Shown: piece by piece, positions 1 to 5,882 of the stretch | Layout of the letters: each line of letters opens with the position of its first letter | Numbering within the stretch: position 1 is the stretch's first letter | Source: Methanobacteriota archaeon | Lineage (GTDB): Archaea; Thermoplasmatota; DTKX01; GCA-020343715 | NCBI GenBank assembly: GCA_030594725.1 | Contig: JAUVEQ010000182.1 | Span: 1 to 6,269, forward strand | DNA: 6,269 nt | Direction: 5' to 3' | Notes under the pieces: generated by a model | Told to the model about the DNA's origin: nothing | The model's database searches: none | Seen by the model: the letters and a program-made list of their open reading frames with translations, nothing else | Position numbers and translations under genes: made by a program

Positions 1-2415
1 AACCTGCCAGCGGGCCACACTGGCACCATCCAGGTCCTGGATTCCACCACGGGCGAGCTGCTGGCAGAGACGGCCCTGATGGCGGGGGCCAACGAGTGGA
101 GCCTGGCGGACAAGTTCCGCATCCGTGAGCACGAGGCCATAGTGATCATGATCGTGGTCGACGGGATCGACCCGGGAGCGGGCTTCGCCATCGACGACCT
201 CTGGCTCAACTGGAGCCCCCGGAACAGGGCCTCTCCGTTGGTGCTGGGTCTGGAGGTGAGCGATGACAACGTTCTGCGTACCCACTCCATCGACGCCACC
301 ATCAACGTCACCGACGAGTACGACTTCCTGGACGAGCTCTCCGTCAAGCTCGAGCACCGGTTGAGCGGGACCTCCGACCCGTGGGTGGCGTTCATGATAT
401 CCGACCTTGGCTTCCGGTCCGGCTCATGGAGGGCTTCCATCTCACCCAGGGTCGACATTCCCGTGGGGGTGTACGACCTGCGTGTCATGGTGACGGACAG
501 CGACAAGATGGATTCCGGTTGGAAGCTCTTCACCGAGATGTACGAGGTGATCAACAACCTGCCCACGGCTCCCGAGATCCACATCGATCCAGTCAGGGCG
601 ACATCCACCTCACCGCTGACAGCGTCGATCGACATCTCGGCCAGCGATGTCGAGAGCCCCAGCTTGACGTACTATTTCTCCTGGTACCTGGACGGTGTGC
701 TGGTGCCCAACCTGACGATGGAGGATGTACCCAGCTCATATCTCATCCGTGGACAGAACTGGACCGTGGAGGTCCGGGCCTTCGACGGCGACGACGAGGG
801 TCCGGCGGGCATTGCATGGAAGCTCATCGTCAACGCAGCGCCCATGGTGACCCAGGTTCTGGTGCCCCCAGAACTGGTGGAGGACACGTCCGACTCCCGA
901 TGGACCGACCTCTCGAGTGCCTTCGGCGACCCGGACGGGGACGTGCTGACCTACAGGGTGGACCCGCCCGCCAGCTACTTCACAGTCGACATCGACCAGG
1001 AGACGGGCATCGTGACGTACACGCCGGAGGATAACTGGTGGGGCACCGAGGAGATCACCTTCTGGGCCTCGGACGGCGAGTTCGAGGTGAGCCAGACGGT
1101 CACGGTGAACGTGCTGCCGGTGAACGACCCCGCGTTCTTCATCATGGTGGCGGGCCAGCCCTACACCACCGATGACATCTACCTGGAGGTCGACCAGGAC
1201 GGGATCCTCGTCATCGAGGTGTTGGCATTCGACGTGGAGGGCGACGACCTCCTGTTCCGTGTGACCACGACCCAGGTGAGCCTGGACCTCACCAACGGAT
1301 GGCTTACTTACTCCCCGACCAACGACAACGTTGGCTGGCTCAACTTCAGCCTCTCCGTCAACGACAACATCGACCTGGATGACAAGATGTGGGCCAACTT
1401 CACCGTTCTGGTCATCAACATCAACGACCCGGTGGACGTCCCGAGGATCATATCGCCAAGCGATGGCATGACCTACAAGTGGAACGAGTCCGTGGGCCTG
1501 CGCGGCGTCTGCACCGACCCGGACACCAAGCATGGCCAGGAACTGACCTACAGCTGGACGTCCAACGTATCCGGGGACCTGGGCCTCGGTCAGAACATCA
1601 ACTTCCGGTTCACCGAATCCGGCGCCCACCAGATCACCCTCACCGTTAGCGACGGGGTGACCTCAGAGCAGATCTTCATCAACATAACCGTGTCAGCGGA
1701 ACCCGTGCCCCCGCCCCCGCCACCGCCGGATGACCCGGACACTGGCCTGTCCATGGGACTGCTGATTGGCATCGTGGTGGCCATAGTCGTGGCCCTGCTC
1801 ATCGCGTTCCTGGTGGTCAAGCGCCGCAACGCGGCCTTGGAGGCGCCCATCCCCCTCACGGAGGAGGAGAAGAAGCGTCTCCACCTGGAGAAGATGGCTG
1901 TGGCCGTGAAGGCAACGGCCGACCAGTGGGAGAATGACCTGGCCGCCGAGAGGGCCGAGAAGGCCGCGGATGAGGAGAAGATAGAGGTCACCGGCACCGG
2001 TATGGTCCCATCGGACGACGCCGCCCACAAGATGCGCCTTACGGAGACGGCCTCCGCGGAGACCGCAAAGCTGTGGTCGGACGTGGGCACCGAGGAGTCC
2101 ATTGTAGATGACGCTGAGAAGGAGGCGCTCCGGAAGGAGACGGAGAAACGGAAGGTGCAGTCTGCCATCCAGGCCCTGCCCTACGGGATCCCCGCTCCAG
2201 CACTGAGGCATATCCAGCCACAGATGCTCGCCGAGGAGATCGCCACCGGTCCCAGGAACGAGCTGCCCGATGGAAGCGTGATAGTGTCCATAAGGGGTAA
2301 GTGGTACTACGCCGACCCCGAGAACTCCAGCAACTTCCTGACGCCCTACGTCGAGAAGGTGAAGGCGAAGCCCAGCGAACCCTCGGCTGATGCGTCGGAA
2401 TGGGAGGAAGCGTAG
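1..2415 (+). CDS. Large surface protein with PKD/cadherin-like domains, one membrane helix and a long cytoplasmic tail (5' partial)
   Basis: The frame is open from base 1 with no stop, so the gene begins before the window; the ATG at 79 is internal and should not be taken as the start. In the 804 visible residues, 1-67 look like the end of a carbohydrate-binding or MAM-like beta domain (FAIDDLWLNW near its end). Residues about 187-280 look Ig/PKD-like. Two cadherin-like units follow at about 282-377 and 381-477, marked by DPDGD, ITFWASDGE and the VNDP/INDP linkers. A PKD-like unit with the ITLTVSDG motif spans about 481-568. Next come VPPPPPPP (569-576), a membrane helix at about 587-606 and a KRR stop-transfer. 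The 198-residue tail is helical and rich in Glu, Lys and Ala to about 720, then holds a small domain with LPYGIP (726-731) and RGKWYYADP (765-773). By family knowledge such domains mediate adhesion or envelope structure outside the cell. The ligand is unknown. The gene is convergent with aIF1A, 23 bases apart. Confidence 0.9.
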   Translation, partial: NLPAGHTGTIQVLDSTTGELLAETALMAGANEWSLADKFRIREHEAIVIMIVVDGIDPGAGFAIDDLWLNWSPRNRASPLVLGLEVSDDNVLRTHSIDATINVTDEYDFLDELSVKLEHRLSGTSDPWVAFMISDLGFRSGSWRASISPRVDIPVGVYDLRVMVTDSDKMDSGWKLFTEMYEVINNLPTAPEIHIDPVRATSTSPLTASIDISASDVESPSLTYYFSWYLDGVLVPNLTMEDVPSSYLIRGQNWTVEVRAFDGDDEGPAGIAWKLIVNAAPMVTQVLVPPELVEDTSDSRWTDLSSAFGDPDGDVLTYRVDPPASYFTVDIDQETGIVTYTPEDNWWGTEEITFWASDGEFEVSQTVTVNVLPVNDPAFFIMVAGQPYTTDDIYLEVDQDGILVIEVLAFDVEGDDLLFRVTTTQVSLDLTNGWLTYSPTNDNVGWLNFSLSVNDNIDLDDKMWANFTVLVININDPVDVPRIISPSDGMTYKWNESVGLRGVCTDPDTKHGQELTYSWTSNVSGDLGLGQNINFRFTESGAHQITLTVSDGVTSEQIFINITVSAEPVPPPPPPPDDPDTGLSMGLLIGIVVAIVVALLIAFLVVKRRNAALEAPIPLTEEEKKRLHLEKMAVAVKATADQWENDLAAERAEKAADEEKIEVTGTGMVPSDDAAHKMRLTETASAETAKLWSDVGTEESIVDDAEKEALRKETEKRKVQSAIQALPYGIPAPALRHIQPQMLAEEIATGPRNELPDGSVIVSIRGKWYYADPENSSNFLTPYVEKVKAKPSEPSADASEWEEA

Positions 2416-2438
2416 GGTTGGAGTGAGAAGGACGTCCC

Positions 2439-2792
2439 TCAGAAGATGTCGACGAGCTTCGGGATGCGCTTCTGCCGGGAGAGGTAGGTGGACTGGGTCT
2501 TGGTGTACCTCCAGACCACATTCGCCTTCTCGTCCTGGAACTCCCAGGGCACCACTATGAGCAGGTCGCCCTCACGGATCCACATGCGGCGACGCAACTT
2601 GCCGGGTATGCGGCCCAGGCGGGTCTTTCCGTCGGCGCAGGCGATGCGGATCTTGGAGGCACCGAGCAACTGCTCGGCGATGGCGAACATCTCACCCTTC
2701 TCGCGCCTCGGGGTACGGACCCTGACGTAATCGGACACGCCCGACAGGATTTGGGCGTCGATCTTGTCATCCAGGGATGGTCTCCTTGGCAT
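2439..2792 (-). CDS. eif1A: Translation initiation factor aIF1A (eIF1A family)
   Basis: A 117-residue protein, close to the usual length of archaeal aIF1A. The factor binds the A-site region of the small ribosomal subunit and helps with initiator tRNA placement and start-codon selection. The S1-like OB fold is recognisable from LLGASKIRIACADGKTRLGR, then IPGKLRRRMWIREGD, VVPWEFQDEKANVVWRYTKTQ and a short basic C-terminal end. These are hallmark aIF1A segments. The frame stays open upstream to an ATG at 2894, but the start at 2792 (MPRRPSLDD) is chosen for three reasons: GAGGAG lies 8 bases ahead of it, a TATA-like box lies about 38 bases ahead, and the extension would translate promoter and repeat DNA. 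The stop is TGA. The gene is likely transcribed alone: its upstream co-directional neighbour ends 157 bases away with a stem-loop between them. Confidence 0.96.
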   Translation of the reverse strand: MPRRPSLDDKIDAQILSGVSDYVRVRTPRREKGEMFAIAEQLLGASKIRIACADGKTRLGRIPGKLRRRMWIREGDLLIVVPWEFQDEKANVVWRYTKTQSTYLSRQKRIPKLVDIF

Positions 2793-2800
2793 TCGAGGGG

Positions 2801-2806
2801 CTCCTC
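2801..2806 (-). promoter_or_regulatory. Ribosome binding site of aIF1A, inside a small hairpin
   Basis: Read on the minus strand, GAGGAG lies 8 bases before the ATG at 2792 and decides the start. It sits in a 5-bp inverted repeat (CGAGG, 4-base loop, CCTCG; 2794-2807), so the motif could be partly paired in the mRNA. Confidence 0.65.
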
Positions 2807-2825
2807 GGCCACGAAGGTCCTGTTT

Positions 2826-2834
2826 CCTATTAAG
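2826..2834 (-). promoter_or_regulatory. TATA-like box for aIF1A
   Basis: On the minus strand the motif reads CTTAATAGG in otherwise GC-rich DNA. Its centre is 38 bases upstream of the chosen ATG, which would place transcription start about 12-15 bases before the coding region, the usual short archaeal leader. The assignment rests on motif and spacing only. Confidence 0.6.
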
Positions 2835-2880
2835 GATTGTGGTTACTGGACTGGTGTGCTGGATACCCCAACGGGGGGCC

Positions 2881-2924
2881 CACTCGGAGCCCACTTGGAA
2901 CCTACTCGGAGCCTACTCGGAGCC
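2881..2924. repeat. Four tandem 11-bp repeats upstream of the aIF1A promoter
   Basis: Four head-to-tail units start at 2881, 2892, 2903 and 2914. The consensus on the plus strand is YACTCGGAGCC. Units 3 and 4 are identical (TACTCGGAGCC), unit 1 is CACTCGGAGCC, and unit 2 is the most diverged (CACTTGGAACC). The array ends about 47 bases upstream of the aIF1A TATA box and about 26 bases beyond the stop of the CARDB gene. The period is about one helical turn, so each unit would present the same face to a protein. It could be a regulator-binding array or simply a replication-slippage microrepeat; the sequence does not decide this. Confidence 0.85.
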
Positions 2925-2929
2925 TGCGG

Positions 2930-2949
2930 GACCCCTCGTCGGAGGGGTC
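2930..2949 (-). terminator. Perfect 8-bp stem-loop abutting the stop of the CARDB gene
   Basis: GACCCCTC (2930-2937), a 4-base GTCG loop and GAGGGGTC (2942-2949) form a perfect inverted repeat whose edge touches the TAA stop codon of the minus-strand gene. It could end or stabilise that transcript's 3' end. There is no T-run after it on the minus strand, which archaeal terminators usually have, so the terminator role is tentative. The inverted repeat itself is certain. Confidence 0.45.
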
Positions 2950-4872
2950 TTATCCTTGGTCCCTGCGCCGTCTTATCAGGCCCGCTGCACCCGCCGTGGC
3001 CACCAATGCGAGGGCAGCTCCCATGCCAGGACTCTCCTCGGCGATGGTGAGGGTCTGCTGGTCCCAGTGGTTGTTGGTCTCGTCGGATTCGGCCAGGGCG
3101 TTCCCGGAGTCCACCTCGAGGCGGACGATCTTTTCCCCCGAGCCCTTGGCCTTCCACTCCAGAGTGTATGAGTGGCTCTTGCCCGGCCGGATACCAGTAA
3201 GTTCCTTGGACGTTGCCAGGACCTCATTTCCCGACTTGAGGGCGACCTCGAAGTCGTTGGCGACGGTGTAGCCGTTGTTGCGGACGGTGACCTTGACCCT
3301 GGCGACGGTGCCGGGTTCCACCCGGGTATTGACCCACTCCACGAAGACGATCTCCAGGTCGGCGCGGTTCTCCACCATTATCTCCATGTACTCCCTGTCG
3401 TTGCGGTTCCCGCGGGTGTCGCAGGTGTTGATGGTGATGGACGTCAACCCGTTGGTCATCTGGGTGGTGTCCAGGTTGTAGTACCACTCATCGTTCGAGA
3501 ATTTCATCGCCATCGGTTCAGCCCCACCCACCCGTACCATCACGCAGGAGGTGTTCAGGTGGGGGTCGGTGACGTTCACGCGGATCCGGTATGTGCCCCA
3601 CTTGGTGCCCGGCGAGGAGAGGAACATCACGTAGGGTTCGTTGTTGTCCACGTCCAGCATCAAGGGTTCCGATCGAGAGGACTGGTCCCACCTGTCGAAG
3701 GCCCAGACCCTGAGGTACCGCATGCCGTCCTCCATGTTCCGGGTGTCCAGGATGACCTCGTAGTCCTCGCCGGTCCAGGCCATCATGGTGGCGTTGGCGT
3801 CGTCGCCGTCCACAACGATGTAGACCGAATCGGTGTCCAGGTAGGCGTCCGACACCGCTGCGGTCAGGGTGTAGTACCCTGACACGTTCCCTCCCTGGGA
3901 GGTGATATGGCTCATGGGGGGATTGTTGTCCACCTGTAGCAACAGCTCCTCCGATTCCTGGGTCTGGGCGGAGAGGTCGGTGGCGATGATGTACACCCCG
4001 TGGTCGCCGTCGGCCATGGTGGTGGTGTCGAACTTGTAGGAGTAGGTCCCATCGCCGACGTGGTCCATCTTGGTCCGGTTCAGGACATCGCCGTCGAAGA
4101 CGGCCCAGACCGCGTTGGTGTCCATGTTGGGTTCGTTTATGTAGATCGTGAGGTCGTAGAAGCCCATCACGTGACCACCATCGGATGTGAAAATGATGAG
4201 GGGCGGTTCGTTGTCGACATCGATGGTGATCCCGTCCGAGATGGTCTCGTGATCCAGCATGTCGTGGGCATGGACCGTCAGGTTGTACGAACCGTACCAC
4301 CACTCCTCCGCCAAGGTGTCCAGCACGTAGGTGAAGGTGCTCCCTGACCCCTCCATGGACCGTGCGTCGGACATGTTCCCGTCGATGATGAGCATGACCG
4401 AGGAGGCGTTCAGGTTGGTGTCCACCACCTCGGCGGTGACGGTGTACTCACCGGTGACCATGCCAGCACCGGGGTCCTCAACGGTGATGACAGGGGCGGT
4501 GTTGTCAACAACGATCTCGTGGGATGCGGTGGAATTGAACTCCAGGGGGTCCTCTATCACCAGATTGATGGTGTGTGCCCCGTCGGTGAGGGCCGCGGTC
4601 CCGATGGTTGCCTCGTAGTACGTGCCAGAGGTCATGGTGAGGGGGTTGCAGCACACGCCCTCGTCGATGCCGTACTCGACGGTGCCAGGGCTGTTCTCCC
4701 ACGTGACGGACACGTTAAGGACGTACTCTCCTGAGACGAGCCCGCCGGGGCTCATGAAAACGATCGTTCCAGCCTCTGCGGCCAAGGCAGGCGGGGACAG
4801 GCAGAGGCTAAGCACGCCCAGGACCATGATGGCCAGGCATGTGCGCACACGGGTTCTTGGGGTCCACGACAT
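2950..4872 (-). CDS. Secreted surface protein with five Ig-like repeats, a CARDB domain and a PGF-CTERM-like tail
   Basis: A complete 640-residue protein. Residues 1-32 are a signal peptide (basic RTRVR, hydrophobic core, likely cleavage after PALA). Five tandem beta-sandwich repeats of 91-97 residues follow at about 36-127, 128-224, 225-319, 320-413 and 414-504. Repeats 1-4 end in a VDN-x(1-2)-P linker (VDNTAP, VDNEPP, VDNNPP, VDNNEP); repeat 5 ends in ENRA instead. Repeats 2-5 share a DT/TD-L-SV...DG pattern. Residues 505-613 form a CARDB adhesion-type domain (VTVRNNGYTVANDFEV, ESDETNNHW). The tail has SPGMG (614-618), a hydrophobic stretch to about 633 and RRRR (634-637), the layout of archaeosortase substrates. 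Ten N-x-S/T sequons fit a glycosylated exported protein. The start has GAGGGA 6 bases upstream. The gene is divergent from the ubiquitin-like gene and unrelated in function as far as can be seen. Role inferred: envelope or adhesion protein; ligand unknown. Confidence 0.93.
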   Translation of the reverse strand: MSWTPRTRVRTCLAIMVLGVLSLCLSPPALAAEAGTIVFMSPGGLVSGEYVLNVSVTWENSPGTVEYGIDEGVCCNPLTMTSGTYYEATIGTAALTDGAHTINLVIEDPLEFNSTASHEIVVDNTAPVITVEDPGAGMVTGEYTVTAEVVDTNLNASSVMLIIDGNMSDARSMEGSGSTFTYVLDTLAEEWWYGSYNLTVHAHDMLDHETISDGITIDVDNEPPLIIFTSDGGHVMGFYDLTIYINEPNMDTNAVWAVFDGDVLNRTKMDHVGDGTYSYKFDTTTMADGDHGVYIIATDLSAQTQESEELLLQVDNNPPMSHITSQGGNVSGYYTLTAAVSDAYLDTDSVYIVVDGDDANATMMAWTGEDYEVILDTRNMEDGMRYLRVWAFDRWDQSSRSEPLMLDVDNNEPYVMFLSSPGTKWGTYRIRVNVTDPHLNTSCVMVRVGGAEPMAMKFSNDEWYYNLDTTQMTNGLTSITINTCDTRGNRNDREYMEIMVENRADLEIVFVEWVNTRVEPGTVARVKVTVRNNGYTVANDFEVALKSGNEVLATSKELTGIRPGKSHSYTLEWKAKGSGEKIVRLEVDSGNALAESDETNNHWDQQTLTIAEESPGMGAALALVATAGAAGLIRRRRDQG

Positions 4873-4921
4873 GGAAGGTCCCTCGATGGCGCGTGGCGGT
4901 GTGAATGAGGACCTACTATGG

Positions 4922-4947
4922 TCCCAGCATCACCGCTCGCGCTGGGA
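4922..4947. repeat. 7-bp inverted repeat in the divergent promoter region
   Basis: TCCCAGC (4922-4928) and GCTGGGA (4941-4947) are perfect reverse complements separated by 12 bases. The right arm falls at the transcription start predicted for the minus-strand CARDB gene, about 26 bases from its TATA-like box. It could be an operator or a 5'-end hairpin in that mRNA. A weaker 5-bp inverted repeat (GGACC, 6-base loop, GGTCC; 4909-4924) overlaps its left edge. Confidence 0.5.
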
Positions 4948-4964
4948 GAATCACTGGACGGGAC

Positions 4965-4973
4965 GTATTAAAT
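4965..4973 (-). promoter_or_regulatory. TATA-like box for the CARDB surface protein gene
   Basis: Minus-strand ATTTAATAC lies 97 bases (centre) upstream of the ATG at 4872. It is the only good AT-rich box in the minus orientation in this gap. It would give a leader of about 70 bases, longer than for the other genes here, which contains the inverted repeats nearby. Confidence 0.45.
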
Positions 4974-5012
4974 GGTTTTGACACGTTTCTCACGAGTTGG
5001 GCCTGGCCGCAG

Positions 5013-5021
5013 CTTATTTAT
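5013..5021 (+). promoter_or_regulatory. TATA-like box for the ubiquitin-like gene
   Basis: CTTATTTAT stands out in GC-rich flanks, with its centre 50 bases upstream of the ATG at 5067. Transcription would start near 5043, leaving a leader of about 24 bases. The leader includes GGGGTG (5055-5060), 6 bases before the start codon, which is the likely ribosome binding site. Confidence 0.6.
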
Positions 5022-5066
5022 GCCCTCCCTACAATATCTTGGACCGGACGACACGGGGTGCCCCTC

Positions 5067-5306
5067 ATGACCAACCGGATTAACCTCAAGGACGCTGACT
5101 CTGGCTCAGTTATCGCCATGGATGTAGAGGACGACACCCTCATGGAGGAGATCATCGAGAGCGCCGCCTCTTTCTGGAACAAGGACCCAGGAGCTTACGT
5201 GGTCCGTACCGGCGATCGCATCCTCAGGGGCTCTACCACCTTCGGCGAGGCCCTCATCGCTTCAGGGGACACTCTGGAGCTCATACCAGATCCCGAAGGT
5301 GGCTAG
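5067..5306 (+). CDS. Small ubiquitin-like (beta-grasp) protein ending in Gly-Gly
   Basis: A 79-residue protein whose length and pattern resemble ubiquitin. Predicted order: strand 1 (RINLKDA, 4-10), strand 2 (SVIAMDVEDD, 14-23), a central helix beginning DTLMEEII (23-30) and running to about 37, strand 3 (AYVVRTGDRIL, 43-53), a short turn segment (STTFGEALI, 56-64) and a last strand in SGDTLELIP (66-74). It ends DPEGG, with the diglycine directly before the TAG stop, so no processing would be needed to expose it. Only two lysines occur, K8 and K39. By family knowledge, diglycine-tailed beta-grasp proteins are activated by E1-like enzymes and act as protein modifiers (ubiquitin, Urm1, SAMPs) or sulfur carriers (MoaD, ThiS). 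The long helix and GDTLELIP strand look closer to ubiquitin/YukD than to ThiS; this is an eye judgement. The frame is open back to an ATG at 4905, but that would run through the TATA box. The stop lies 18 bases from the convergent unknown gene. Confidence 0.85.
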   Translation: MTNRINLKDADSGSVIAMDVEDDTLMEEIIESAASFWNKDPGAYVVRTGDRILRGSTTFGEALIASGDTLELIPDPEGG

Positions 5307-5324
5307 GAAGAGAGAGAAGAGGGC

Positions 5325-5717
5325 CTAGCGCTTGCCCTTGATCTTCAGCTCGAAGAGGAGCATCTTGTCCCACTCCACCTTGTGCACCAGCTTCTTCTCG
5401 GTAAGGTACTCCGAGAGCCGGTTGGTGATGCGGACGATGTCATCGGAACCCGTCGACCTGTAAACGTAGAACTCCGTGGACCGGTCGACGATGGGGAAGA
5501 TCATGCGGACCCGGTTGTTCCGGTTGTACCCCTCGGGCTTCTGGCCCTTCTCCAGGCAGGCGATGTTCTGCTTGAGGAGCATCGTGTCGAACAGCTCGTC
5601 GTCGTTCCTCTGGGCGGTCTCGTCCAGGAATAGTTCGAACAGGCCCGGGAAGGGTTCCAGCAGGTCCTTCCACTTCGTGCCTTTCTTGAACTTGATGTGA
5701 CCGCTCCTCGGAGCCAT
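5325..5717 (-). CDS. Conserved-looking protein of unknown function, 130 residues
   Basis: I do not recognise a family. The protein is soluble and charged, with no signal peptide or membrane segment. It has a basic start (GHIKFKKGTKWKD, 6-18), a probably helical part (DLLEPFPGLFELFLDETAQRN, split across 18-38), a middle with a single cysteine (C54) and KPEGYNRNNR (60-69), a strand-rich part (VRMIFPIV and STEFYVYRS, 70-88) and a charged helix-then-strand end (DIVRITNRLSEYL, then HKVEWDKMLLFELK). A compact alpha/beta fold is likely. The start at 5717 is chosen because GAGGTG lies 5 bases ahead and a TATA-like box 39 bases ahead; the frame is open to 5810, but that extension covers the promoter. 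The codon pattern and clean translation signals support a real gene. It is convergent with the ubiquitin-like gene and divergent from the TPR gene, so it is probably transcribed alone. Confidence 0.82.
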   Translation of the reverse strand: MAPRSGHIKFKKGTKWKDLLEPFPGLFELFLDETAQRNDDELFDTMLLKQNIACLEKGQKPEGYNRNNRVRMIFPIVDRSTEFYVYRSTGSDDIVRITNRLSEYLTEKKLVHKVEWDKMLLFELKIKGKR

Positions 5718-5722
5718 TTTGA

Positions 5723-5728
5723 CACCTC
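5723..5728 (-). promoter_or_regulatory. Ribosome binding site of the 130-residue protein
   Basis: Minus-strand GAGGTG lies 5 bases before the ATG at 5717. It is the strongest Shine-Dalgarno match in the window and fixes this start over the upstream ATG at 5810. Confidence 0.75.
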
Positions 5729-5751
5729 TGTCCCGCTCATGCCGCACCGTC

Positions 5752-5760
5752 CCAATAAAG
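5752..5760 (-). promoter_or_regulatory. TATA-like box for the 130-residue protein gene
   Basis: Minus-strand CTTTATTGG is centred 39 bases upstream of the ATG at 5717, nearly the same spacing as the aIF1A box. It predicts a leader of roughly 13 bases that just contains the GAGGTG motif. Confidence 0.6.
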
Positions 5761-5807
5761 GTTTGCCCCCACTCTGGAACGTATCGAACCTGAAACATGA
5801 CACGCTC

Positions 5808-5817
5808 CACGCGCGTG
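5808..5817. promoter_or_regulatory. 10-bp perfect palindrome in a divergent promoter region
   Basis: CACGCGCGTG is its own reverse complement. It lies between the promoter of the unknown gene (about 50 bases away) and the start of the TPR gene (about 65 bases away). It could be an operator for a dimeric regulator serving one or both genes. Short GC palindromes also arise by chance in GC-rich DNA. Confidence 0.35.
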
Positions 5818-5849
5818 AGACTGAGAGGACAGGGTTTTTCTACATGGTC

Positions 5850-5858
5850 GATAATTCA
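5850..5858 (+). promoter_or_regulatory. Possible TATA-like box for the TPR gene
   Basis: GATAATTCA is centred about 29 bases before the ATG at 5883, which would make the transcript nearly leaderless. The match is poorer than the other boxes. If it is used, the alternative start at 5844 cannot be, because it would lie upstream of the transcript. Confidence 0.3.
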
Positions 5859-5882
5859 AACCGCGTCAGGGGACTCCCTCTT

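Noticed and set aside
736..1629. A 297-codon open frame on the minus strand inside the first gene
   Set aside because: It is antisense to the PKD/cadherin-like coding region, its translation is low-complexity (Val, His, Gly, Asp rich) with no domain pattern, and it is a by-product of GC-rich codon use.
2793..2894. A 34-residue N-terminal extension of aIF1A
   Set aside because: It would translate the TATA box and part of the 11-bp repeats, it exceeds the usual aIF1A length, and the start at 2792 has a good ribosome binding site.
2881..2924. The 11-bp repeats as a CRISPR array
   Set aside because: The units are far too short and are directly adjacent without spacers.
3172..3882. A 236-codon open frame on the plus strand inside the CARDB gene
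   Set aside because: It is antisense to clear Ig-like repeats and CARDB, with a Val/Gly/Asp/His-rich translation typical of a shadow frame.
3518..4303. A 261-codon frame on the minus strand overlapping the CARDB gene in another frame
   Set aside because: Its translation is Arg/His-rich and lacks any domain; the overlapping frame has a signal peptide, repeats and a sorting tail.
4905..5066. A 54-residue N-terminal extension of the ubiquitin-like protein
   Set aside because: It runs through both predicted promoters of the divergent region, and the beta-grasp fold is complete from the ATG at 5067.
5067..5306. Firm naming of the diglycine protein as MoaD or ThiS
   Set aside because: The C-terminal GG is shared, but no molybdopterin or thiamine gene is nearby and the helix and last strand look more like ubiquitin/YukD, so only the fold-level call is kept.
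5718..5810. A 31-residue N-terminal extension of the 130-residue protein
   Set aside because: It covers the TATA-like box and the GAGGTG ribosome binding site that serve the ATG at 5717.
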